From NCBI RefSeq assembly GCF_003364115.1, contig NZ_NXLL01000004.1, positions 27,224 through 91,223 on the forward strand: DNA of 64,000 bases, read 5' to 3'. Source of the DNA: Helicobacter sp. MIT 00-7814. GTDB lineage: Bacteria > Campylobacterota > Campylobacteria > Campylobacterales > Helicobacteraceae. The notes under the pieces were generated by a model that saw nothing but the letters and a program-made list of their open reading frames with translations, had not been told where the DNA came from and did no database searches. How positions within the stretch are numbered: position 1 is the first letter of the stretch; the number at the start of each line of letters is the position of its first letter. Below, piece after piece: positions 18,195-26,417 of the stretch. Position numbers and translations under genes: made by a program.

Positions 18195-18912
18195 ATGAGA
18201 ATCAAACAAAAGCTTAAAAGCTTTAGAGACAGGCTATTAGGGGGGTATATCCCACATTTCAGGCGAAATTCACTTCATTAAAAATCTCTTACTAAAACAA
18301 AACGAAAACAATCTAGGCGCGCTTTTTGACACTATCTATGAAACAAATATGTGGGGTAATGGCTCTGGTAGCGGGTCAAATGAGATTCTCTGCAAAGATT
18401 ATGTCGCGTTTTTGCAGGATTTTTTCAAAAAGTATGATATAAAAAGTGTCGTTGATGCGGGCTGTGGTGACTGGCAGTTTTCAAAAAATATCGATTTTAG
18501 CGGGATAGAGTATCAAGGATTTGATGTCGCGTCGTTTGTCATCAATGCAAATAATGCAAAATACCAAAAGCCAAATGTGACTTTCACGCAATATAATGGC
18601 GATTTTACGACGCTTCCGAGTGCGGATTTGCTCCTTTGCAAAGATGTTTTGCAACATTTGCCAAATGCAAAAATCCAAGAATTTATAAGCGTTTTGCCAA
18701 AATTTAAATACGCGCTTATCACAAATGACATGGGCGATAAAAATAATAATGACATACTTCCGACATATGGACGCACGCTTGATTTACGCGCCGAGCCTTT
18801 TAATGTGCCGCTTGAGATTGTGTTTAAGATTCAAGAAGCAGCGGAATGGATGAAAGCTAACAATGTCACAAAAATCACTATGCTTTGGGTAAATCCAAAT
18901 ATAAAGCCTTAA
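18195..18912 (+). pseudogene. Class I SAM-dependent methyltransferase, frameshifted at a G6 run
   Basis: The ATG at 18195 has a good ribosome-binding site (CAAGGAAA) and opens MRIKQKLKSFRDRLLGG, then hits TAA at 18279-18281. The second frame is open from just after the G6 run at 18240-18245 and reads GEIHFIKNLLLKQNENNLGALFD, joining the methyltransferase at 18349. With five or eight G residues the two parts fuse to a protein of about 238 residues. The SAM motif VVDAGCGDWQFSKNI and FDTIYETNMWGNGSGSGSNE are clear. The substrate is unknown; related proteins sit in glycan loci. The gene is either phase-OFF or decayed; a sequencing error is possible. Confidence 0.75.
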
Positions 18913-18923
18913 AAAGGCTTTAT
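18901..18923. terminator. Bidirectional terminator, methyltransferase / thiC
   Basis: Perfect ten-base stem ATAAAGCCTT / AAGGCTTTAT with a three-base loop, overlapping the methyltransferase stop, between convergent genes. The A/T-rich arms provide a short U tract in either direction. Confidence 0.7.
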
Positions 18924-18934
18924 GTCAATCCCCT

Positions 18935-20272
18935 CTATTCCCTATCTTTCAACAATTCTTGTGAAATCCTATAACTGCAAAATTTTGGTCCGCACATGGA
19001 GCAAAATTCCGCGTCTTTGAAAACCTCTTGCGGCAGGGATTCATCGTGGTATTCGCGCGCGCGTTCAGAATCTAGCGCTAGCTCAAACTGCCTATTCCAA
19101 TCAAAGCCATAGCGCGCATCGCTCATCGCATCATCTCTAAGTCTCGCATTCACACGCCCACGCGCGATATCCGCAGAATGCGCGGCGATTTTATACGCGA
19201 TGATTCCCTCCCTCACATCATTTGCATTCGGTAAGCCCAAATGCTCCTTTGGCGTCACATAGCAAAGCATACTCGCACCATGCCACGCCGCCATACTCGC
19301 GCCAATCGCACTTGCGATATGATCATACCCCGCGGCAATATCCGTCACAAGCGGACCTAACACATAAAAAGGCGCTTCATCGCAATAGCGCTTTTGTAGC
19401 TCCATATTGCGCTCAATCTGATTGAGCGGGACATGCCCGGGACCTTCCACCATCACCTGTACGCAAGCTTCCCGCGCGCGTCTTGTGAGCTCGCCTAAAA
19501 CCTCCAGCTCGCCAAACTGCGCCTTATCGCTCGCATCAGCCAAGCACCCCGGACGCAGAGAATCCCCAAGCGACAAGCTCACATCATAGCGCTGACAGAT
19601 TTTTAAGATCTCATCAAAATATTCATAAAAAGGATTCTGCTTGTGGTAATGCAACATCCACGCCGCCATGAGACTGCCTCCACGCGAGACAATCCCCATT
19701 TTGCGCTTACTAAGCAAAGGCAAATGCTCTAGCAAAAAGCCACAATGGATTGTAAAGTAGCTCACGCCCTGCTGTGCTTGCTTTTCAATGACTTTTAACA
19801 TCGTGTCAATATCAAGCTTTAAAATGTCATTTTTCACATCATAGAGAATCTGATACATCGGCACGGTGCCAATGGGCGCGGTGGAGTTTGCAATCACAGC
19901 CTGCCTAATGGAATCCAAATCCCCGCCTGTGCTCAAATCCATAATCGTGTCCGCGCCGTATTTTATGGCGATTTTTGTTTTTTCAATCTCTTCATCAATG
20001 TCGCTTGCAAGTGAGGAGCTTCCGATATTTGCGTTAATTTTGGTGCGCGCAGCCAAGCCAATTCCTATGGGTTTGAGATTTGTATGGTTTATATTTGCCG
20101 GGATTATAAGCCTTCCACGCGCGATTTCTGAACGCACAAGCTCTGGGGAAAGATTCTCATCTTGCGCCACTTTTTGCATTTGCTCTGTTATCACACCTTG
20201 CTTTGCATGAAAAAGCTGTGTATTTGCCTGTAATGCGCTTTTGTCTTTAATATTTTTTTCTCTTGCTGTCAT
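18935..20272 (-). CDS. thiC: Phosphomethylpyrimidine synthase (thiamine synthesis)
   Basis: Radical-SAM enzyme that turns aminoimidazole ribotide into the hydroxymethylpyrimidine phosphate of thiamine. 445 residues, similar in length to the short (non-plant) form. Recognisable parts: [40 protein letters not shown], and the C-terminal 4Fe-4S site CSMCGPKFC. No TPP riboswitch is visible in the 183 bases upstream, unlike in many bacteria. Single gene, divergent from ispDF. Confidence 0.96.
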   Translation of the reverse strand: MTAREKNIKDKSALQANTQLFHAKQGVITEQMQKVAQDENLSPELVRSEIARGRLIIPANINHTNLKPIGIGLAARTKINANIGSSSLASDIDEEIEKTKIAIKYGADTIMDLSTGGDLDSIRQAVIANSTAPIGTVPMYQILYDVKNDILKLDIDTMLKVIEKQAQQGVSYFTIHCGFLLEHLPLLSKRKMGIVSRGGSLMAAWMLHYHKQNPFYEYFDEILKICQRYDVSLSLGDSLRPGCLADASDKAQFGELEVLGELTRRAREACVQVMVEGPGHVPLNQIERNMELQKRYCDEAPFYVLGPLVTDIAAGYDHIASAIGASMAAWHGASMLCYVTPKEHLGLPNANDVREGIIAYKIAAHSADIARGRVNARLRDDAMSDARYGFDWNRQFELALDSERAREYHDESLPQEVFKDAEFCSMCGPKFCSYRISQELLKDRE

Positions 20273-20455
20273 TTAAGAATCCTTAGTTTCTCTTGTGTTT
20301 TAGGGATTTGCAAGCATAGCAGACAAATCACAATCAGCAGTGCTTTTACAAAAACCGCGCGCAAACAAACTCAAAGTGTGTAAAATTTAAGCATTTTTTG
20401 ATTTAAGCTAAGTAAAATTAGTCTTTTAGTTTAAGAAGAGTTAGGAAATTTTTGT

Positions 20456-21685
20456 ATGCCTTTATTGAACGCGCCTCGACCTTTGCCTTACACAATCGCT
20501 TTAGTCTTAATGGCAGCTGGAAACAGCGAGCGTTTCGCAAACTCAAATCAAGAATCTAACCCCTCAAATTTTTTCAATCCCAAAGCGCGCTTTATCAAAA
20601 AGCAATGGCTTCGCATCGGTGAAAAAGCCCTGTGGCAGGAGGTAGCGCGGAATTTTTGCGCGCAGTATGCCTTTAGCGAAGTTATCATCACGGCTTCAAA
20701 GCAGGATTTGTTTTATATGCACAATATAAGCGAGCATACCATCGTGCTGGGTGGGGATTCTCGCGCGCAGAGCTTGAAAAACGCGCTTGAAGTGGTGAAA
20801 AGCGATTTTGTGCTGGTGAGTGATGTGGCGCGGTGTAATGTTGATTTTAGCGTGGTTGAGCGACTTTTGGCATGTATTGATTCTGTGGAATCTAAAATTT
20901 GCGCTGTGCCTTATTTAAGCGTGGCGGACACGGCATTTTATAAAGAAAGCGAGAATAAGGGAACTTATTTGCAAAGAGAATCTTTAAAGCTTATCCAAAC
21001 GCCCCAGCTTAGCCACACGCAAACGCTTAAAAAGATTTTAGATTCTAAGGATTATACAAAGTTTAGCGATGAAAGCTCCGCGTTTTTTGAATCTGGCTTT
21101 GATGTGAAATTTGTCGCGGGCAGTAGGCAACTACACAAGCTTACTTTTGGCGAGGATTTGGGAATTTTGCAATCTCTTGGCGTGGCAAGCGCTGAAAATA
21201 TCATCGGCAGTGGCTTTGATGTGCATGGCTTTGAAGAGGGCAAAGAAATGGTGCTAGGGGGCGTGAAGATAGAATCTCCTGTAGGATTTAAAGCCCATAG
21301 CGATGGCGATGTCGCGCTTCATGCGCTAAGCGATGCGATCTTAGGTGCGATGAATGCTGGCGATATCGGGCAGTGGTTTCCAGACACGAGCAGAGAATTT
21401 AAAGGCGCAGATTCTAAAAAACTTTTGCAAGAATTGTATCATTATGCGCGTAGTGTGGGCTTTGAAGTCGTGCGCTGTGATTTGACAATTTTAGCCCAAA
21501 CGCCAAAAATCGCACCTTTCAAGCAAGCGATGAAGGAATGCATCGCAGAGCTTTTAGAAATAGAAGTTGCAAATGTCAGTATCAAGGCAAGCACGACGGA
21601 AGGTTTGGGCTTTGTCGGGCGCAAAGAGGGTGTAGCAGTGAGCGCGCTAGCGACTTTACGCGCGATTGATTGGCGCAGAATCTAG
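20456..21685 (+). CDS. ispDF: Bifunctional IspD/IspF isoprenoid enzyme
   Basis: Fusion of 4-diphosphocytidyl-methylerythritol synthase (IspD) and methylerythritol 2,4-cyclodiphosphate synthase (IspF) of the non-mevalonate pathway; the fusion is typical of Campylobacterota. IspD covers about residues 12-240 (LVLMAAGNSERF, QTPQLSHT), IspF about 245-405 (GSGFDVHGFEEGKEMVLGG, AHSDGDVALHALSDAILGA). An insertion rich in Asn, Ser and Pro follows the nucleotide-binding loop of IspD at about residues 26-40. Followed after 40 bases by the HP1021-like regulator, as in H. pylori (HP1020-HP1021). Confidence 0.96.
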   Translation: MPLLNAPRPLPYTIALVLMAAGNSERFANSNQESNPSNFFNPKARFIKKQWLRIGEKALWQEVARNFCAQYAFSEVIITASKQDLFYMHNISEHTIVLGGDSRAQSLKNALEVVKSDFVLVSDVARCNVDFSVVERLLACIDSVESKICAVPYLSVADTAFYKESENKGTYLQRESLKLIQTPQLSHTQTLKKILDSKDYTKFSDESSAFFESGFDVKFVAGSRQLHKLTFGEDLGILQSLGVASAENIIGSGFDVHGFEEGKEMVLGGVKIESPVGFKAHSDGDVALHALSDAILGAMNAGDIGQWFPDTSREFKGADSKKLLQELYHYARSVGFEVVRCDLTILAQTPKIAPFKQAMKECIAELLEIEVANVSIKASTTEGLGFVGRKEGVAVSALATLRAIDWRRI

Positions 21686-21725
21686 CGAGTTATCTTAAAA
21701 TTATCTTAAAAAGGGGTTATGTGAA

Positions 21726-22631
21726 ATGAAAATTTTGATTATTGAGAGCGAAACCTATTTAGCGCAAGGGATTGTGAATAGGCTGAATGATTTTCAATTT
21801 GAATGCGTGAGTATCGAGGCGCTTAGCGATGTGGATAAAAAAGAGCATTTTGATGTCGTGCTTGCCTCGCTTGGGAGCATTGAGAATAATTACCCCGAGC
21901 TTTTGAAGCGCTTTAGCGGGGCGATTATTATTTTGATGATAAATTATATTAATAATGATACGGTTACAAAGCCCCTGCAGAACGGGATTACAGATTATAT
22001 TGTGAAGCCTTTTGTGATTGATGAGCTTGTGCGCAAAATCCAGCATTACAAATCCTATCAAGATTTGACACGCGAAGTAAGCTTTTATCATGATTATTTT
22101 AATTTTATCCAAAAAGAGCTCGCCACGCCCGACCCAATCGCCTACAATCCGCCCTTTGTGATTAAGACAAATTCCCAACGCAGTGCAGATATCTACGCTA
22201 TGCGCTATGCACGCGAAAAAAATGTCACTTTTTCATTTTTGACGCTTAAAGAAGACCGCTGGAAACAGGTTTTTAGAAATCAGCCTAGCAAAAATGAGAT
22301 TTTTTATATCACAAATTTAGAAGAGCTTAAAAAGTCCGAGATGAAGGATTTTTTAGATATGGCGCTAAAATTTAGCTGCATTATTTCAATTATTTCAAAT
22401 GAAAAGGTGGCGTTTCCGCAGGTTGTGGATATTTCAGGCTATTCAAATAGCCTTGAGCTTGGCGGAAAGATTCTCTCTGTGAAAGAATATGAGCGCATTA
22501 TCATCGCAAAATTTGAAAGTCGCTACCCGGATATTGAGCTTGCAAAAAGGCTTGGAATGAGCCGCAAAAGCCTATGGGAAAAGCGAAAGAAGTATGGACT
22601 TATACGCAAAAAAGACGGAAAGCAGGAATAA
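21726..22631 (+). CDS. Atypical orphan response regulator, HP1021-like
   Basis: 301 residues: a receiver-like domain (1-115) and a C-terminal helix-turn-helix (about 265-295, DIELAKRLGMSRKSLWEKRK, Fis type). The receiver lacks the acceptor aspartate: the strand reads DVVLASLG with Ser at about residue 48, although the conserved Lys (DYIVKPF, residue 94) is kept. In H. pylori HP1021 acts without phosphorylation, binds the origin and affects DnaA, and senses redox state through cysteines. Only two Cys are seen here, at residue 27 and near residue 222. Synteny with ispDF supports orthology. Confidence 0.88.
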   Translation: MKILIIESETYLAQGIVNRLNDFQFECVSIEALSDVDKKEHFDVVLASLGSIENNYPELLKRFSGAIIILMINYINNDTVTKPLQNGITDYIVKPFVIDELVRKIQHYKSYQDLTREVSFYHDYFNFIQKELATPDPIAYNPPFVIKTNSQRSADIYAMRYAREKNVTFSFLTLKEDRWKQVFRNQPSKNEIFYITNLEELKKSEMKDFLDMALKFSCIISIISNEKVAFPQVVDISGYSNSLELGGKILSVKEYERIIIAKFESRYPDIELAKRLGMSRKSLWEKRKKYGLIRKKDGKQE

Positions 22632-22646
22632 AGGGTAATTTATTCC
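22625..22646. terminator. Terminator after HP1021-like gene
   Basis: Stem GGAATAAA / TTTATTCC with a six-base loop, overlapping the stop codon and followed by TTTACTTTAC; it separates this gene from convergent selB. Confidence 0.55.
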
Positions 22647-22732
22647 TTTACTTTACATTTATTTAGATTCTAAATCACTTCAAATTTTTCTAAACTTGCT
22701 TAAAAAAGGGTAGGGGGTGAGATTCTAAAAAG

Positions 22733-24697
22733 CTAAAAGCGTAGTTTGCGTATATTGCCTTCTTTGTAAATATCTTTGAAGCTGTCCAAATACTCAAGGT
22801 AGCTGATAAGATACTTGCGACTAAGCGGAAGCTTTTGCTTAAAAAGCGTTATATCGATGTAGCCATGAGTTTTGATAATCTCGCGCATAAGGGCATTTAA
22901 CTCGCTAAGCGCGGTTGAGGTGATAAAAAGATTATGGCTTAGGCGCACCATTTTTTGCGCTTTGCAAAGGCTTTTTAGCGCGCTATCGCCCATAAATCTA
23001 TCAATATCTAGCTCCTCATAAAGGTTGTAAGGCGCGATGGGCTCGAACTTCTGCGCGCAAAAATGCTCATAAATTTTTTGCTTCAAAAACTCATTGATAT
23101 CTTTAATCTCGCTATTTTTGGCAAGATAGAGAGAATCTTTTTTAGCAATCAAATGCGCTTCAAACAAAGAATCTAGCGCATTTTGTAAGAGCAAAACGCT
23201 TGCCCAGCGGAATTTTAGCCCCAAACTTTGCGCAGAAACTAGTGCATTTTTATTTTTTAAAAAAATCTCCAAAATCTCAGTTTTAAGGCTTTCAAGCTCG
23301 CTTAGCGGATACACCACCAACTCTTTTGGGTCAAAAAAGCTTTGCTCAAGCTCCTGTGCAATCGCGCTTGCCTGCGCGTGTGTGAGACAAAATCTCTGCG
23401 TCGCGCACACCAAGCCAAAACCGCGCCTGTGAATTTTACAAAGCATTGCAAACGCGCTTTTAAAATCTCTTTTTTGTAAGGCATATAAAAGCGGGATTTT
23501 CTCTTTCTTTTTAATCGGATCGCTCACTGGATTAAGCACCACGCCACCGCCGATGAGCGCGTTTCCATCGCGCAAAATAAAGGGCTGAAAAAAGAGTGAA
23601 AAAATCTCTTCATCGCTAGAAATGGCGATAAAAGCCTCGTTTTCCTGCAAGGATTCCAGCACATTGATGCGCACACTCACGCGCTTTGCGCCGAGATAGA
23701 GCTGATAGGTGGCGTTATTTTTAAGCGGCTTTAAAAGCTTAAGGCTCGCGTCAATAAACCTCGAGCCACGCATAAAGCCCTTCTGCGTGATAAGCATACC
23801 GCGCTTTATCTCGTTTGCACTGATATTGCTAAGGTTGAGCGCGACGCGGTGAGAAGGCGTAGCAAGCTCGGTAGGCGCGTCATGAATCTGAATCTGACGC
23901 ACGGATACTTCCTTGTCAAGCTCGCAAATAAAGACTTTTTGCTTTAGCGCAATCTGCGAGCTAAGCAGTGTGCCTGTGACGACACAGCCTGCACCAGAGA
24001 GGCTAAAAGCCCGATCGATATAATACACAAGCATATGAAAATCATAGCGCGCGGGCTTTTTGACGCGTGAGAGAAAGTCGATGATTGGCGGGACATAGGG
24101 ATTTGGTGCGCTAGATTCTGTAGTTTTTGGGATTTGTGGATTTTGCGCTTGTGGATTTTGGGGATTAGATTCTATATTTTGAAAATGCGCGTTTTGTGTG
24201 CTTTGCAAATTTGTAGGCGCTAGATTTTGAGAATCCACGCCAAATGCGCTAAACTCAAAAATCCCTTCGAGCTTGATATTTAAGCCTTTGAAAGCAGATT
24301 CTATCTCACTTTTGCGCTTTGCTAAAGTTTGAGAATCCACCTTATCGACTTTGCTTAGCACGCAAAAGCAAGATTGTATCCCCAAAATATCCGCGATATG
24401 CAAATGCTCAAAACTCTGCGGCATAAGCCCATCATCGCTCGCCACCACAAGGCACAGCACATCGATGCCAAACGCGCCGGCTATCATATTTTTGACAAGC
24501 TTTTCGTGCCCGGGCACATCGATGAAAGCGACATTGCGATTTGGCAAGGTGAGATTTGAAAAGCTCAAATCTAGCGTAATCCCGCGCCTTTTTTCCTCCT
24601 CTAGGCTATCGCCATCAAAGCCATTGAGCGCGCGGATAAGCGAGGTTTTCCCATGATCGATATGCCCGGCTAAGCCAACAATAATGTCATTTTCCAC
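22733..24697 (-). CDS. selB: Selenocysteine-specific elongation factor
   Basis: GTPase that brings Sec-tRNA to UGA codons by binding a SECIS hairpin. From the GTG at 24697 the protein is 654 residues: G domain (GHIDHGKTSLI at 8-18, DVPGHEKLVKNMI, LSKVDKVDS), EF-Tu-like beta-barrel domains, and C-terminal winged-helix domains (about 400-650). GGGAG six bases before the GTG favours this start over the ATG four codons further upstream. An insertion of about 45 residues rich in Asn, Gln and Pro (about 165-210) lies at the end of the G domain. Its presence implies selenoproteins elsewhere, probably formate dehydrogenase. Confidence 0.94.
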   Translation of the reverse strand: MENDIIVGLAGHIDHGKTSLIRALNGFDGDSLEEEKRRGITLDLSFSNLTLPNRNVAFIDVPGHEKLVKNMIAGAFGIDVLCLVVASDDGLMPQSFEHLHIADILGIQSCFCVLSKVDKVDSQTLAKRKSEIESAFKGLNIKLEGIFEFSAFGVDSQNLAPTNLQSTQNAHFQNIESNPQNPQAQNPQIPKTTESSAPNPYVPPIIDFLSRVKKPARYDFHMLVYYIDRAFSLSGAGCVVTGTLLSSQIALKQKVFICELDKEVSVRQIQIHDAPTELATPSHRVALNLSNISANEIKRGMLITQKGFMRGSRFIDASLKLLKPLKNNATYQLYLGAKRVSVRINVLESLQENEAFIAISSDEEIFSLFFQPFILRDGNALIGGGVVLNPVSDPIKKKEKIPLLYALQKRDFKSAFAMLCKIHRRGFGLVCATQRFCLTHAQASAIAQELEQSFFDPKELVVYPLSELESLKTEILEIFLKNKNALVSAQSLGLKFRWASVLLLQNALDSLFEAHLIAKKDSLYLAKNSEIKDINEFLKQKIYEHFCAQKFEPIAPYNLYEELDIDRFMGDSALKSLCKAQKMVRLSHNLFITSTALSELNALMREIIKTHGYIDITLFKQKLPLSRKYLISYLEYLDSFKDIYKEGNIRKLRF

Positions 24698-24718
24698 AAA
24701 AGCTCCCATTCCTTGAAA

Positions 24719-24832
24719 TTGTATCACTCACAAGGGCAAAGCCCTTGCGAGCTCCGCTTCGCGCGCATACCCTACCGTTTTTTATTGATGAGGTTTTTAG
24801 ATTCTGCCATGTGTTTTGGTGCTTTGAGAATC
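24719..24832 (-). repeat. PR1 palindromic repeat, unit D2
   Basis: On the minus strand: GATTCTCAAAGCACCAAAAC, then TATGCGCGCGAAGCGGAGCT, hairpin CTC-CAAGGGC-loop-GCCCTTG-GAG (24727-24751), ending GTGATACAA 21 bases before the selB start. The conserved frame reads WQNLKTSSIKNGRVCARS and stays open through the unit. Confidence 0.85.
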
Positions 24833-24840
24833 TACTTTTT

Positions 24841-24945
24841 ATATCGTTTTTGCGCGAGTTAATCCCACTTTGCGCGCATATTTAATCCTTTTTTAGCTAA
24901 TGAGATTATAAGATTTTCTAACGCATTTTGGTGCTTTGAGAATCT
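24841..24945 (-). repeat. PR1 palindromic repeat, unit D1
   Basis: Upstream partner of unit D2. Begins GATTCTCAAAGCACCAAAAT, contains GCGTTAGAAAATCTTATAAT and TATGCGCGCAAAG, ends AACGATAT. The conserved frame reads ALENLIISLAKKGLNMRAK before a stop. The 304 bases between selB and the ankyrin gene are filled almost entirely by D1 and D2; no gene was seen. Confidence 0.8.
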
Positions 24946-25001
24946 AGCTTTGCGCTTTTGATGATATTAAAAACTTAAAAAATCTGCAGAGCCTAAAACT
25001 C

Positions 25002-25847
25002 CTACCATAGCTGGAATTCTGCCTTTGTGCTTTTATACAAACTGCGCGTTTTGCCATCGACATCATATTCCACTGCAAAGCCATATTTCACATTCGCTGT
25101 GCCGGATTTTTTGATTTTCGCACCTTCATAAGTCTCTTTTGGAATGCTTAGATTCCCAGCCAATCCGCCCGCTTTTGGCGCGAGCTTTTTATTTGCACTT
25201 GCTTCTGAAATCAAATCGCCATCGATATAAAGCGCAAGGTAGGTGATGGTGACAAATTGATCGGTTTTATTTGTGATATTTATCCCCACACTGCCTTTGG
25301 CGAGGTTAAATGAGCTAGCCTTTAGCACCACATCATCATTTTCGATGCTCACTGCGGGCATGCTTTTTTTAGACAGCACGACGCCAGCGGGCGTATCGCC
25401 ACGATTATTCTCCGCATACATATCCGCACCATTTGCTAGCAAAAGCTCAATCATAGGCGTATTTTTCTTTGCCACCGCGTAATGCAGTGGCGTGTTTCCT
25501 AAATGCTCATCGTGGATATTTACATCAGCACCTTTGCGGATAAGCTCCTTTGCCATTTTGACATTTCCAAGCGCGACAACCTTTAAAAGCGCGCTCTCCC
25601 CATGGCAAATCGCATTCACATCAGCCCCGCGCTCAATAAGCAAGCCCACAATCTCAAGATTTCCCTTCCTTGCGGCATCATAAAGCGGTGTGCTTCCACG
25701 CAGGCGCGCCTCTACATCCGCACCGAGGGAAATTCCCTTCCGCACTTCGGTGTAATTATTGCTAAAAAGCATGCTGTTGTAGCGGTCATTTGCCCCAAAG
25801 CTCGCACTCACACACAAAAAAACCATCGCTAAAACAATCCATCTCAT
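25002..25847 (-). CDS. Secreted ankyrin-repeat protein
   Basis: 281 residues with a signal peptide of about 19 residues (MRWIVLAMVFLCVSASFG), so it is exported to the periplasm or beyond. Four ankyrin repeats cover about residues 35-155 (GSTPLYDAARKGNLEIVGLL, GNTPLHYAVAKKNTPMIELL and others). The C-terminal 110 residues form a beta-rich region (KGSVGINITNKTDQFVTITYLALYI) resembling a FxLYD/late-embryogenesis-like fold, but this is uncertain. Function unknown; similar proteins in Helicobacter and Campylobacter have been tied to periplasmic catalase (KatA/Ank pairs), but no catalase is nearby. Confidence 0.8.
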   Translation of the reverse strand: MRWIVLAMVFLCVSASFGANDRYNSMLFSNNYTEVRKGISLGADVEARLRGSTPLYDAARKGNLEIVGLLIERGADVNAICHGESALLKVVALGNVKMAKELIRKGADVNIHDEHLGNTPLHYAVAKKNTPMIELLLANGADMYAENNRGDTPAGVVLSKKSMPAVSIENDDVVLKASSFNLAKGSVGINITNKTDQFVTITYLALYIDGDLISEASANKKLAPKAGGLAGNLSIPKETYEGAKIKKSGTANVKYGFAVEYDVDGKTRSLYKSTKAEFQLW

Positions 25848-25888
25848 AGCCCTGCACCTTTTAAAATTTTGTAATTTTCACGCGTAAT

Positions 25889-26374
25889 CTAGGCAAAATG
25901 CTTTTCACAAAGCGCCTTTATTTTCGCAAACACACTATCAAAATCTATTCCAAAAGTGCGCGTGTGCGCGATACTTGTGAGGAAATTTGTATCACCAATG
26001 TAGCGCGGGACGAAGTGCAAATGTATGTGCTCGGGTATCCCCGCACCTCCGGCTTTTTTGATATTCATGCCCATATTTACGCCACTTGCGCCATATTCAT
26101 AAAGTAGCCCAAAGGCTTTTTGACTTAGCGTTTGTATGTGTAGCCACTCGCTAGAATCTAGAAGGCTAGGGCAATCACAATGCTTGTGCGGGATAAGCAT
26201 AAAATGCCCGGGCGTGTAGGGGTAGAGATTCATCACGCCAAAACATACGCTGTCGCGGTAAATCACGCGGTTTTTTTCATCATCTTGTGGATTTTTTGAA
26301 ATCTCACAAAACACGCAAGAATGCGCCTGCGAGCCAAAATACGCCGCGCGCCAAGGGGAGTAGATTCTATCCAT
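25889..26374 (-). CDS. HIT-family nucleotide hydrolase or phosphorylase
   Basis: 161 residues. The histidine triad is read in PEHIHLHFVPRYIGD at about residues 121-135, and a CVFCEI motif near residue 20 is typical of HIT proteins related to Ap4A phosphorylase. It would act on dinucleoside polyphosphates or nucleotidyl-phosphoramidates in the cytoplasm. It lies between the secreted ankyrin protein and pepD on the same strand with gaps of about 40 bases. Confidence 0.88.
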   Translation of the reverse strand: MDRIYSPWRAAYFGSQAHSCVFCEISKNPQDDEKNRVIYRDSVCFGVMNLYPYTPGHFMLIPHKHCDCPSLLDSSEWLHIQTLSQKAFGLLYEYGASGVNMGMNIKKAGGAGIPEHIHLHFVPRYIGDTNFLTSIAHTRTFGIDFDSVFAKIKALCEKHFA

Positions 26375-26417
26375 TTGATTCCTTTTTTAACAAAAGATAT
26401 TGAGGAATTTTACTTTT

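Noticed and set aside
20273..20455. Possible TPP riboswitch upstream of thiC
   Set aside because: The conserved CUGAGA and the GAACCUGAUCUGG-type core are not present on the minus strand in this gap.
24698..24727. Upstream start of selB at 24727
   Set aside because: That part lies in PR1 unit D2; GGGAG is placed correctly for the GTG at 24697, and the G domain starts immediately after it.
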